From the NCBI GenBank assembly GCA_007695175.1, contig REEH01000134.1:1-51142 (forward strand): a stretch of 51,142 nucleotides of DNA, in the 5' to 3' direction. The notes below the pieces were generated by a model that was not told the DNA's origin, did no database searches, and worked only from the letters and a program-made list of their open reading frames with translations. A program made the position numbers and the translations under genes. Positions 36,002-44,472 of this stretch are shown piece after piece; the first letter of the stretch is position 1; the number at the start of each line of letters is the position of its first letter. The DNA comes from Spirochaetaceae bacterium (GTDB taxonomy: Bacteria > Spirochaetota > Spirochaetia > DSM-27196 > Alkalispirochaetaceae).

Positions 36002-37073
36002 CGGCTGCCTCCAATTTCTCCAGCGCCCAGTGCCCGTGTATCGCGACTACCTCATCATCATCATCGGCACACCGGCGCAATTCCGGTAGAAGTTCTCTCG
36101 CTCCCCTGTTGGCGGCGGCGATGCAGGCGTTTCGGACCAGCCTGCTCCGCCGCGCCCTCATAAGGGGAGAGCCCGCGAAAACCGACCGGAACTCCTGGTC
36201 GTTTCGAATACTCAGGACTTCCTTAAGAAGCCTCCGATCACCTGCAATGGGTCTCAGGAATCCGGCCACATCGGTCACACGGGCCCGCACGTTGAGGGGG
36301 CACACTTCCTGGCAGAGATCACAGCCGAATATCCAGTTACCCATGAGGGGGCGAAGACGTTCCGGGATTATACCCTCATGCTCGATCGTAAGATAGGCGA
36401 TGCACCGCTTTGCGTCGAGTCTATACGGCTCCAGCAGCGCACCAGTGGGGCACACGTCCAGGCAGCGCTTGCACGAGGAGGGACAATTGCCGTGCCGGCC
36501 ACCGGCGGGTTCCGAAGGGTTCAGTGCAAGGGAGGTGAGGATCTCGCCCGCAACAAACCAGCTGCCGCAGCGGCCGCTGATAAGAAGGGTATTTCTGCCG
36601 GTAAAGCCGATTCCGGCTCGTTCCCCGTAATACCGCTCCGCCAGGGGAGTGGCGTCAGTCCAGGCGCGGAAACGTTCTCCGGGGAAACGCTCCTCCAGGC
36701 GTCGGGCGACGCGCTTGATGCGCTTGCCCAGTTCCTTGTGATAATCACGCCCCCAGGCGTAGCGAGCGATTCGACCATACTGTCCATGGGAAGGATCATC
36801 CGCGGCAGTCTCCGGTTTCTGGTGGTATTTCTGGTAGTAATTGAGAGCCACAAAGACTATCGATTGACACCCCGGAAGCAGTTCCGCCGGGTTGTAACGG
36901 AGCGTCTCGTACCGCTCAAGCCAGTGCATCGTGCCGTGGCGTCCCTCCCGCAGCCACTGGTGAACACGGCCGCGCTCCTCCTCGGGTACGGACTCCCCGG
37001 CGGAGGCGATACCCGCAAGTTCGAGCCCCTCCTGCATCAGTGCCTCCCGCACGGGAGAATCGAGATCGATCAT
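35994..37073 (-). CDS. queG: Epoxyqueuosine reductase
   Basis: Last step of queuosine synthesis in tRNA; reduces epoxyqueuosine using cobalamin and 4Fe-4S clusters. The start was chosen at 37073 because its ATG overlaps the nth stop (ATGA); 359 residues. Visible: TDATPLAERYYGERAGIGF (substrate/cobalamin region), first cluster CPSSCKRCLDVCP, second cluster CDLCQEVCP, and C-terminal HEAT-like repeat. Same operon as nth and the GGDEF protein. Cobalamin use links it to metH nearby. Confidence 0.94.
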   Translation of the reverse strand: MIDLDSPVREALMQEGLELAGIASAGESVPEEERGRVHQWLREGRHGTMHWLERYETLRYNPAELLPGCQSIVFVALNYYQKYHQKPETAADDPSHGQYGRIARYAWGRDYHKELGKRIKRVARRLEERFPGERFRAWTDATPLAERYYGERAGIGFTGRNTLLISGRCGSWFVAGEILTSLALNPSEPAGGRHGNCPSSCKRCLDVCPTGALLEPYRLDAKRCIAYLTIEHEGIIPERLRPLMGNWIFGCDLCQEVCPLNVRARVTDVAGFLRPIAGDRRLLKEVLSIRNDQEFRSVFAGSPLMRARRSRLVRNACIAAANRGARELLPELRRCADDDDEVVAIHGHWALEKLEAADG

Positions 37074-37717
37074 CCCGACGTCCCGGCCGACGGGCAGAGA
37101 GCGGCCACGGGACAATTGCCGCACGCCGGCTTTCGGGCAAAACAGTATCGCCGCCCGTGGTAGTTGAGTCGCATACTGGCGCTGTTCCACAACTCCGGAG
37201 GAAGGATCGCGGCCACGTCCCTTTCCAGCCGTACGGGGTCCCGGACATCGCTGTATCCGAGGCGCCGCACGACACGGCCGAAGTGAGTGTCCACTATGAT
37301 TGCCGGTTTGTCGTACACATGCAGCAGGATCACACCGGCCGATTTCCTGCCCACACCCGGGATCCGCACCAGCTCATCCATCGTGGCCGGGATCGTGCCG
37401 CCCTGTACGTCCCGCACGTGGGCGGCGGCGCCGATAATGTTCAGGGCTTTCCGCCGGAAGAAACCCACGGAGTGAATGATTTTCTCCACCTCGGCCGGAA
37501 CCGCCGCGGCCAGCTCCGGGGGGCCGGGATATCGGGAGAAGAGCGCCGGAAGCACCGCGTTCACCTGTTCATCGGTGGTCTGCGCCGAGAGAATCACCCC
37601 GATGAGCAACTCAAAGGGCGAGCGGTGGCTCAGGAGGCTGGGTGTTTCCGGATACTCCCGGGCGAGAACATCCAGCACAGCCCGAAAACGTGAGAGGGTT
37701 GGTGCACGTGGATCCAT
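37070..37717 (-). CDS. nth: Endonuclease III
   Basis: Bifunctional DNA glycosylase/AP lyase for oxidised pyrimidines. The start was taken at 37717 (MDPRAPTLSRF), giving 215 residues as in the family. Catalytic Lys125 in the helix-hairpin-helix LVRIPGVGRKSAG and Asp143 in VDTHFGRV are present, and the 4Fe-4S ligands C-x6-C-x2-C-x5-C end the protein (CFARKPACGNCPVAALC). No ribosome site is visible. First gene of the nth-queG-GGDEF unit. Confidence 0.95.
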   Translation of the reverse strand: MDPRAPTLSRFRAVLDVLAREYPETPSLLSHRSPFELLIGVILSAQTTDEQVNAVLPALFSRYPGPPELAAAVPAEVEKIIHSVGFFRRKALNIIGAAAHVRDVQGGTIPATMDELVRIPGVGRKSAGVILLHVYDKPAIIVDTHFGRVVRRLGYSDVRDPVRLERDVAAILPPELWNSASMRLNYHGRRYCFARKPACGNCPVAALCPSAGTSG

Positions 37718-37774
37718 ACAGGAGGGACGATAGCATGAGCTTCGTTCCAGCGGGAAGAGAGAACCGCCGTGGCC

Positions 37775-37800
37775 GGCGGCCTTGACCGGCGGCCTTGACC
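37775..37800. repeat. 13-bp tandem repeat containing -35 hexamer
   Basis: GGCGGCCTTGACC occurs twice without a gap (37775-37787, 37788-37800). Each copy holds TTGACC; the downstream copy is the -35 of the tRNA promoter. Confidence 0.85.
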
Positions 37801-37824
37801 GGCCGCGGCGAGCACTCATATACT
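37795..37824 (+). promoter_or_regulatory. Promoter of tRNA-Pro/tRNA-Arg/HAD unit
   Basis: TTGACC (37795-37800), 18 bp, TATACT (37819-37824). The expected start near 37831 is 5 nt before tRNA-Pro. It is well matched and well placed. Confidence 0.75.
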
Positions 37825-37835
37825 CACTGCGATTA

Positions 37836-37908
37836 CGGGATGTAGCCTAGTGGCTAAGGCGCCTGCTTTGGGAGCAGGAGATCGCCGGTTCGAGTCCGGC
37901 CATCCCGA
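37836..37908 (+). tRNA. tRNA-Pro (anticodon TGG)
   Basis: 73 nt. Acceptor CGGGATG (37836-37842) pairs with CATCCCG (37901-37907), discriminator A. The anticodon stem CCTGC/GCAGG encloses TTTGGGA with TGG at 37869-37871. The T arm is GCCGG-TTCGAGT-CCGGC. CCA is not encoded. tRNA-Arg follows after 21 nt. Confidence 0.96.
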
Positions 37909-37929
37909 GGACCGACTCCCGGTTCAACT

Positions 37930-38003
37930 GCGCCCATAGCTCAGCTGGATAGAGCATCGGCCTTCTAAGCCGAGGGTCGGAGGTTCGAGTCCTCTTGGGC
38001 GCG
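37930..38003 (+). tRNA. tRNA-Arg (anticodon TCT)
   Basis: 74 nt. Acceptor GCGCCCA (37930-37936) pairs with TGGGCGC (37996-38002), discriminator G. The anticodon stem TCGGC/GCCGA encloses CTTCTAA with TCT at 37964-37966, reading AGA/AGG. CCA is not encoded. The HAD gene starts 4 nt after the discriminator. Confidence 0.96.
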
Positions 38004-38007
38004 TGGT

Positions 38008-38817
38008 ATGTTCAAACTACTCGCATGCGACATCGATCACACGATCCTCCCCCCGGGGGGCAGCGTTTCCGACCGGGATATAGCGGCTCTCCACCGCCTG
38101 CACCAGGCTGGTGTAGTGGTGGTCCTCGCCAGTGGCCGGGCCAGAGCAAGTACACGGCGCATCCTGGAGGGCATCTTCCGGGAGGAACGTCCCGATTACC
38201 TCATCTCGTACAACGGGGCCAGGGTTGATTCCCTGGCCGAGGAAAGAACGCTCCTGGCAACCAATCTTGAACCGGTGATCATCGATGAGATAGCCCGGTG
38301 GTGCCGCCGGGAGGGCGCGTTCATTCAGGGCTACACCGATACGAACATCCTCGTGGAGGAGGACAATCCTTTTATCAAGCCCTACGTGGCGGCCGCCAGT
38401 ATCCCCTACCGGATCGTTCCCAGCATCGCCGCGGAGGTGACCGCCCAGGGAGGTTCGCCCAAACTGGTATGCCACGACAGGCAGGAGCGGTTGCCGCACC
38501 ATATCGAGACGCTTGGCGCTCTTGCCCGCGGACGATGGACGGTGGTCACCTCAATCCCCTATTTCCTGGAAATCCTGCCGCCCCACACCAACAAGGGTGT
38601 CGCCCTGCGCGCTCTGGCGGAGCACCTGGGAATCCCCATGGAGCAGACGATCGCCCTGGGGGACAACCTGAACGACATGGAAATGATCCGTGAAGCGGGG
38701 ATGGGCCTGGCCGTTGCCAACGCGGTGCCGCAGCTCAAGGAGATCGCGGACTGGGTCACCACCCGGGACGCGACGCAAAGCGCTCTCGCCGAGGTTGTGG
38801 AGCGATACTTCCCGTAA
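38008..38817 (+). CDS. Cof-type HAD-IIB phosphatase
   Basis: Cytoplasmic haloacid-dehalogenase phosphatase, probably of sugar phosphates or flavin-type nucleotides; the substrate is unknown. Motif I CDIDHT (Asp8, Asp10) at the very N-terminus fixes the start, motif II is ASGRA, and motif IV is GDNLNDMEM. The C2B cap lies between. 269 residues. The ATG follows tRNA-Arg by only 4 nt with no Shine-Dalgarno, so tRNA 3' processing would leave a nearly leaderless mRNA. Confidence 0.93.
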   Translation: MFKLLACDIDHTILPPGGSVSDRDIAALHRLHQAGVVVVLASGRARASTRRILEGIFREERPDYLISYNGARVDSLAEERTLLATNLEPVIIDEIARWCRREGAFIQGYTDTNILVEEDNPFIKPYVAAASIPYRIVPSIAAEVTAQGGSPKLVCHDRQERLPHHIETLGALARGRWTVVTSIPYFLEILPPHTNKGVALRALAEHLGIPMEQTIALGDNLNDMEMIREAGMGLAVANAVPQLKEIADWVTTRDATQSALAEVVERYFP

Positions 38818-38866
38818 CCGGGAAACGGTGCGTCGAACCCGGCCGCTCCGTGGCGGCATGCAGCGT

Positions 38867-39754
38867 TCAATCCGCCAGGAGGATGATCTCCGGCCTGTAC
38901 TCGAAGTGGATATTGTCAAAGGAAAGCCATTTACCGCCCCAGATGAAACCCTCCGCCTCAAAGGCATCTATCACCGGCTGGGGCACCTCCCACCGGCTGC
39001 TGACCGGCAGGTTCCACCATTCCTCCACGCCACCATCCACCGCCCAGCGCCAGTAGGCGTAACGCCGCCGGAAACTGCGGGGCATGAGGTCCAGGGCAAT
39101 ACCGTAACTGTGGTAACTGCGCCGAGGGGTGCCGGCGATGTTCCGCCAGTTGTACCCGTGGACCTGCACCAGGTCCCGTACGAACTCCCGGGTACGGCCA
39201 TCCACGAGGATCATCGCGCGCAGGCGCTCGTCCACGCGCTGCAGCGGGCCCACCAGCAGGGGATGGACGCGCGTGGTATGACCCAGAAACTCCACGGTGC
39301 GCATGATCCGCTCCGCGTCCTGCCGGGAATGTATTCCATAGAGCGTATCCAGAAAGTCATTGAAGCGCACCATTCCGTCGTTGGAGAAGGAGGCCATGCG
39401 GGAACGCAGCCGATCTTCCAGTTCCGGCGTTATCTCCCGCTCCCGGAGCGGTCCGGTCTGGTAATTATAAAACCGGATCGAAACGAAATCGCGCCACTCC
39501 CGACGATGCTCCCGGGGAAGCAGTCGTCCCTCGGACCAGTAAAACCAGCGGCCATCCATGAGAAGCGCCCACTCGCCGTCGCGGTACGCCGTCGCCTCGA
39601 TTCTACCGGGGTACGCCCTCGCCATGGCCTGTACCTCCCGCTCTCCCGGACGTGCTTCTCCTCCCGTCTCAAGAGCACGACTCTCCAGAGCGACAACTCC
39701 CGCCGAGACGGCCAGGACAAACACGGAACAAAGAAGAGGGCGAGAGGTCATCAT
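38867..39754 (-). CDS. Secreted M15-family D-Ala-D-Ala carboxypeptidase-like protein
   Basis: Periplasmic peptidoglycan peptidase of the VanY/M15 type. The 295 residues start with a signal peptide (PLLCSVFVLAVSAGVVAL). The zinc site is visible: SYHSYGIALD (His215, Asp222) and FDNIHFEYRPE (Asp280, His283). Two adjacent ATGs (39754, 39751) open the gene; the promoter would start RNA at the second. It diverges from the Kef-EIIA gene. Confidence 0.85.
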   Translation of the reverse strand: MMTSRPLLCSVFVLAVSAGVVALESRALETGGEARPGEREVQAMARAYPGRIEATAYRDGEWALLMDGRWFYWSEGRLLPREHRREWRDFVSIRFYNYQTGPLREREITPELEDRLRSRMASFSNDGMVRFNDFLDTLYGIHSRQDAERIMRTVEFLGHTTRVHPLLVGPLQRVDERLRAMILVDGRTREFVRDLVQVHGYNWRNIAGTPRRSYHSYGIALDLMPRSFRRRYAYWRWAVDGGVEEWWNLPVSSRWEVPQPVIDAFEAEGFIWGGKWLSFDNIHFEYRPEIILLAD

Positions 39755-39757
39755 GAA

Positions 39758-39809
39758 AATATACTGCGTCGCTCCTCGCTTGTCACATCGCGAGCTTATG
39801 TCCCATAGT
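39758..39809. promoter_or_regulatory. Back-to-back leaderless promoters sharing one -35
   Basis: Minus: GTGACA (39786-39781), 17 bp, TATATT (39763-39758), +1 near 39751, the second ATG of the M15 gene. Plus: TTGTCA (39780-39785), 18 bp, CATAGT (39804-39809), +1 near 39816, one base before the Kef ATG. The two -35 hexamers use the same five base pairs. Confidence 0.5.
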
Positions 39810-39816
39810 AGTAGCC

Positions 39817-42021
39817 ATGGCGGTGAATCGCGGGATCTTCCTGCTCCTCTTCTTACTTTTCATGACCGCAATCGTGGCAGCGCCGCTCGCAGCCGCTCCG
39901 GCGACCGGAGGTACCGGGGAAACGGGTTTTCACGTGGACCATCACGCGCTGGAACACCGGATGATGATCCTGGCCATGCAGATAGGGATAATTCTGTTTG
40001 CAGGGTACTTCGGGACACGTCTGGCCCGGCTGCTCCGGATCCCGGCCATTCTGGGAGAGATTCTCGCCGGTATCGTTATCGGACCCTACGTGCTTGGTTC
40101 GGTAGGCGTGCCCGGTTTCCGGCAGGGATTTTTCCCGCTGGCCGATACGGCTATTGCAATCTCCCCGGAGCTGTACGGTTTCGCCGTGATAGCCTCGATC
40201 GTACTGCTCTTCCTGACGGGCCTGCAAACCGATCTGCGCCTCTTTATCCGATTCGCCTTCAAGGGCAGCGTTGTGGGCCTCACGGGTGCGCTCATGTCCG
40301 TCCTGGCGGGAGTTACCGTGGGCGGACTGATGCTCCAGGGGCGGTTCCTTGATCCGAGAAGCGTCTTTCTCGGTGTCGTGGCCATAGCAACCTCCGTCGA
40401 TATTACCGCCCGCATTCTCAGCGGGCGTCACAAGATGGCCAGTCCCGAGGGTGTCACGATCCTCTCAGCCTCGGTAATCGAGGATGTGGTGGGGATCACG
40501 CTCCTGGCGGTCGTCCTAAGCGTGGACGCCCTGGGAGAAGGTTCGCTGGGTACCATCGGTGCGGGCATAACGATCCTCTCCGTCGGTGGGCGCGCCCTGG
40601 TGGTCTGGCTCGGTTTCACGACCCTGGGCATCCTCTTTGCCCGTCAGATCAGCCGGCTGCTCAAGAGCGTCCGCAAGCCGCCGCAGATAGCGGTACTGTC
40701 CCTCGGTCTCGCGCTGATTCTGGCGGGACTCTTCGAGACCGCCGGTCTTGCTATGATCATCGGTGCCTACGTGATGGGGCTCTCCCTGGCAAACACTGAC
40801 ATAGCCTACGTCGTTCAGGAGAAAATCGAGACGATCCACCAGTTTTTTGATCCCATTTTCTTCACCGTGATGGGTATGCTGATCAATATCTACGTTGTTA
40901 CATCCCTGGAAGTACTGCTTCTGGGTCTCCTCTTCGCGCTTCTCGCCTTCGCGGCCAAACTGATAGGCTGCGGCGTATCATCCTTGGCGCTGGGCTTCAA
41001 CCGGGCCGGCGCGCTGCGCGTCGGGATGGGTCTTGTCCCTCGCGGTGAAGTGGCTCTCATCATTCTCTCGATCGGAATCGGTACGGGCATCCTGGATGAC
41101 CGCCTCTTCGGTGTCGCCATCGTCATGACGCTCGTTACGACTCTGGTAGCACCGCCCTTTTTCAACCGCCTGCTTTCCCGGAATGAGCGCACAACCACCA
41201 GGGAGGTGGAGGACCACGAGACGGTGACAACGAGCTTCGATTTTGGTTCCGGGGAACTGACCAACTTTCTCCTCCCCGACGTGGTCCAGACCATGCGGGG
41301 CGAGGGATTCTTTGTAAACGCATCGGAGGGTGAACACAGGCTGTACCACATGAGAAAGGACTCGGTCTTCATCGCCATGATGGCTACCCGGGTCAGCCTC
41401 CACTTCACCAGCCGACGTGAAGACGTCACGCTGGTCAACAACATCGTGTACGAGTCGATCCTGAGCTTGCAGCAGCAAGTCAGTCATATAAAATTGAACT
41501 CCAAACCTCTGGAGTTGCGGAGGACCCTGGTGGAAAAGACAAATCGCGCAGTCGTGGACTGGCAGAAATACCTTCCCGTGGATTGCATACACCTCAAGAT
41601 GCGCGTTGAGGACAAGGAGGAGGCCATCCGGGAACTGGTGGAATCCCTGGCGCACGGTGGAAAACTGGAAGATCCGGAAGCGGTACTGGAGGCGATCCTG
41701 GAACGGGAGCGCACCATGAGCACCGGCATGCAGCACGGCGTGGCTATTCCCCACGGCCGATCCGACGGAGTCAAACAGCTCGCCATCGCCGTGGGAATCG
41801 TTCCCGAGGGCATCGATTTCCAGTCTCTGGACGAAGAACCGACGAGGATCATCTTCCTTGTTGCCTCGCCGAAGGAGAATCCGGGACCGCACCTGCAGAT
41901 CCTGGCCGGTATCGCCGGTATCGTGAACAGCGAGGAAGCACGGGAGGAGATGCTCAGAATCGGCTCCCGGGCCAAACTGATCGAATACATGATACACCAC
42001 TCCAACCCGCGCAACAGGTAA
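39817..42021 (+). CDS. Kef/CPA2-type cation:proton antiporter fused to PTS EIIA
   Basis: 734 residues. After a signal-like N-terminus, residues ~45-425 form a CPA2 antiporter with about 12 helices (LLRIPAILGEILAGIVIGPY; ATSVDITARIL; GLVPRGEVALI). A soluble linker (~425-575) follows. The last ~145 residues are a PTS EIIA domain of fructose/Ntr type with the phospho-acceptor His646 in GVAIPHGRSD. This suggests that monovalent-cation exchange is tuned by phosphotransferase state. A similar stand-alone EIIA lies at 47.5 kb. No ribosome site; probably leaderless. Confidence 0.93.
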   Translation: MAVNRGIFLLLFLLFMTAIVAAPLAAAPATGGTGETGFHVDHHALEHRMMILAMQIGIILFAGYFGTRLARLLRIPAILGEILAGIVIGPYVLGSVGVPGFRQGFFPLADTAIAISPELYGFAVIASIVLLFLTGLQTDLRLFIRFAFKGSVVGLTGALMSVLAGVTVGGLMLQGRFLDPRSVFLGVVAIATSVDITARILSGRHKMASPEGVTILSASVIEDVVGITLLAVVLSVDALGEGSLGTIGAGITILSVGGRALVVWLGFTTLGILFARQISRLLKSVRKPPQIAVLSLGLALILAGLFETAGLAMIIGAYVMGLSLANTDIAYVVQEKIETIHQFFDPIFFTVMGMLINIYVVTSLEVLLLGLLFALLAFAAKLIGCGVSSLALGFNRAGALRVGMGLVPRGEVALIILSIGIGTGILDDRLFGVAIVMTLVTTLVAPPFFNRLLSRNERTTTREVEDHETVTTSFDFGSGELTNFLLPDVVQTMRGEGFFVNASEGEHRLYHMRKDSVFIAMMATRVSLHFTSRREDVTLVNNIVYESILSLQQQVSHIKLNSKPLELRRTLVEKTNRAVVDWQKYLPVDCIHLKMRVEDKEEAIRELVESLAHGGKLEDPEAVLEAILERERTMSTGMQHGVAIPHGRSDGVKQLAIAVGIVPEGIDFQSLDEEPTRIIFLVASPKENPGPHLQILAGIAGIVNSEEAREEMLRIGSRAKLIEYMIHHSNPRNR

Positions 42022-42033
42022 AGGGGTACATCA

Positions 42034-42681
42034 ATGGATCGACGCACCCGCACCGCACTCCCGACGCCGGCCGGGACGCTCATGCCCCTGTGGCCGCTCC
42101 TGGTGGGCCTGCTTCTGGCGGGCCTTCTGCTGGCGGCGACGGGATGCCGATCCACACCGGAGGAGATCCCGCCGGAACCATCGCCCGCGCCGGAATCGCC
42201 CCCGCCGGATGAGCCGGCGCCACCGCCACCACCACCGCCGGATGACCCGCCGCCGCCCCCGGAACCCCTGCCGCAGGCGCCTCTGGAGGGCCCCCGATGG
42301 ATCCTGGATACGCTCTACGGAACATCCCGCATCGCCGCACCACCGGCGGGATCCGTCTGGGTGGAGTTTGATCCCGCCGGCGAGGATCCTCTCTTTCGTG
42401 CTTTCACCGGAATCGAGCAACTCACCGGAACGTACACCGCGGGCCCGCGGGATCAACTGACGATCCAGTCCGTTCGCTTCGAAGACCTCGCTCAGGAGAA
42501 TCGCCGCTTCGCACTTTACCGACAGCAACTCCTGGAGAATATCGGGCTCGTCAAAGGGTACTATATCCAGGGAGCGATTCGGGAGGAGAGCCGCCTCTTT
42601 CTCTATGGAGGTGTCGGGCGGGAGGAGATCGTTCTGGCGGAGTTCTCGGTAGCCGCGACGACGGAGGAAACCGAACAGTGA
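42034..42681 (+). CDS. META-domain lipoprotein with proline-rich linker
   Basis: 215 residues, lipobox ATGC (Cys38), then a ~45-residue Pro/Glu linker that can span peptidoglycan. The C-terminal part (WILDTLYG; FRAFTGIEQLTGTYT) is a META/HslJ-like fold, found in heat-shock and motility-associated lipoproteins. AAGGGG lies before the ATG, 12 nt after the antiporter stop. It overlaps the next gene as GTGA. Confidence 0.75.
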   Translation: MDRRTRTALPTPAGTLMPLWPLLVGLLLAGLLLAATGCRSTPEEIPPEPSPAPESPPPDEPAPPPPPPPDDPPPPPEPLPQAPLEGPRWILDTLYGTSRIAAPPAGSVWVEFDPAGEDPLFRAFTGIEQLTGTYTAGPRDQLTIQSVRFEDLAQENRRFALYRQQLLENIGLVKGYYIQGAIREESRLFLYGGVGREEIVLAEFSVAATTEETEQ

Positions 42682-43712
42682 GCGCCGGCCGCCGTTCCTC
42701 CGTTTTGCTTCTGCTCTTCTCCCTGGTTCTGCTCCTGGCAGCGGCGGGTACGATCGGCGGATACATACTGCGCGGCCGGGGTGAGAGAATGATCGGGGAG
42801 GCAATCCGCAATACCGCGCAGTTCTCCACACCCCACGTCCGGGTGCACGTCGCGCCCCTCCGAGGGATAGTACGGATTCGCCCCTTTGAGTGGACGCACC
42901 CGGAGAGGACCCTCACCATCAAGGCGGAATCTCTCACCCTCCGGGCCGGTCCCTGGGAAACTGCAGCGGCGCTGGCCGGTTTGCGCCCCCTCCTCTTCTC
43001 CCGCCTCCAGGGCACGCTTGAACGGGCTATTATCGGGACATCCCCCGGCGGGGCGGATCCGCTGTACGTAACGGAAGCGACTCTGGACCTGCGGGGAGCC
43101 TTTGCACCGCAACGGGCCGGAGGACAGCAGATCGATCTGGCCGGTATCACCAGCAACAGCGTCCACGGTACCATCACGCTGCCCCGCGGCCTCGGCCTGA
43201 TCGTCCTGGATCCCGCCCTTCTCGCGCCGGCCCCCTCGATGAGGGTGGAGCTGGCAACGGACGGCGCCGACGGGACGTACCATGTGCGGGCGGATCTTGA
43301 TTCTCTCCAGTACGTGGTCGGGCCGGGACTGCGGCAGGAGCTGGACTCGCGCCGCCAGGGAATCTCCGGAACGGTCCCGCCGGAGGGTATCCCCCTGGAG
43401 CGCCTGACCCTGGAGGCATACCGGGAGGACACAACCGTCACGCTGACCGGTCTGGAAGCGGAGGGGCCCGCACTGCACCTCACCGCCCGGGGCTCCGCCC
43501 TTCTGCCGGAGGGTTTGCGGATGGAGTCGCTATCGGGCCACCTCACCCTTCACCGCGTCGACGCACCATTGCGCGCTCCCCTGGTACCGCTGATCTACAC
43601 CGCTACCGGCGGCAGCCTGCCGCCCCGGCAAGGTCCTTTCACGCTCCGTTTTACCCCGGATCACGATCAGCCCGCCCCTCAGGGGTGGCGGACCAGGGTC
43701 ACCCTGGAATAG
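42678..43712 (+). CDS. Membrane-anchored periplasmic protein, AsmA-like features
   Basis: GTG start overlapping the previous stop, with GGAGG upstream. The 344 residues have one N-terminal membrane anchor (SVLLLLFSLVLLLAAAGTIG) and then a long beta-rich periplasmic part with repeated short strands, as in AsmA/DUF748-type lipid-transport proteins. That resemblance is general, not a family match. It is translationally coupled to the META lipoprotein. Convergent overlap of 14 bp with the methyltransferase gene. Confidence 0.65.
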   Translation: MSAGRRSSVLLLLFSLVLLLAAAGTIGGYILRGRGERMIGEAIRNTAQFSTPHVRVHVAPLRGIVRIRPFEWTHPERTLTIKAESLTLRAGPWETAAALAGLRPLLFSRLQGTLERAIIGTSPGGADPLYVTEATLDLRGAFAPQRAGGQQIDLAGITSNSVHGTITLPRGLGLIVLDPALLAPAPSMRVELATDGADGTYHVRADLDSLQYVVGPGLRQELDSRRQGISGTVPPEGIPLERLTLEAYREDTTVTLTGLEAEGPALHLTARGSALLPEGLRMESLSGHLTLHRVDAPLRAPLVPLIYTATGGSLPPRQGPFTLRFTPDHDQPAPQGWRTRVTLE

Positions 43713-44472
43713 CGCTGCACACCACCTTGCCGCTCGGTTCATCCCCTTCCGCTTCCTCATCATAAGCCTGGTCCAGATCCATGACATCAAAGGTATCCAG
43801 CACCCGGAAACCCGTTTCGCCCAGGAGCTCCTCGATCTCATCCACCTCCCGCGGACGCTGTCGGTGTACTTCCGTTCCGTCCGCGAAGATGAAGGTGGTG
43901 GTCACCAGCGGAGGCGGACCGGGCTCATAGGAAAGCGTCTCCCGAAACTGCCGCCCCCCGATAAGGTGGGGCTGCTCCATTCCGTCGCGCCGCTCGTACA
44001 TCAGGGCCGTATTAAAGTCGAGAAGGAACAATCCCTCCGGGAAGAGTCTCCCCCGGACGGCACGAAAGAACTCGCGGATCCGCTCCGTTTCCAGGAGGTA
44101 GTTCAGCGAGTCGTACACGCACGTCACCAGGTCAAAGGGGCCGGAGAAGGGGAAATGTCCGGCCAGATCACCCTCGGCGAGCAACGCTTCCGGCACGCGC
44201 TCCCGCGCCCGGGCGAGCATGGCCGCGGAGCAGTCAAACCCGGCCAGCCGGCGGCCCTCGGGAGAAGGCACGCTCTCCTCACCGCTGAGAAGTCGCAGGA
44301 GCAGGCCCGTGCCGCAGGCGGCATCGCAGACGCGCCGGAAGGGACGCTCCCGCTCTTCTTCCAGTTCCGCTACCAGGGAAGCGATGTATTCGCTGTATTC
44401 AAACCATCCGCCGTCGTAGACGGAAGCGAGCAGATCATAGGGCCTGGTCACGGGCCACCGCAATGAAGGCAT
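43699..44472 (-). CDS. Class I SAM-dependent methyltransferase
   Basis: 257 residues. The SAM motif [11 protein letters not shown], motif [12 protein letters not shown] and post-motif [11 protein letters not shown] are clear. The substrate is unknown; the YDLLASVYD opening is common in bacterial small-molecule methyltransferases. The ATG at 44472 lies inside kbl; a GTG at 44451 is an alternative start. It overlaps kbl by 38 bp and is probably the last gene of the tdh-kbl transcript. Confidence 0.85.
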   Translation of the reverse strand: MPSLRWPVTRPYDLLASVYDGGWFEYSEYIASLVAELEEERERPFRRVCDAACGTGLLLRLLSGEESVPSPEGRRLAGFDCSAAMLARARERVPEALLAEGDLAGHFPFSGPFDLVTCVYDSLNYLLETERIREFFRAVRGRLFPEGLFLLDFNTALMYERRDGMEQPHLIGGRQFRETLSYEPGPPPLVTTTFIFADGTEVHRQRPREVDEIEELLGETGFRVLDTFDVMDLDQAYDEEAEGDEPSGKVVCSAIPG

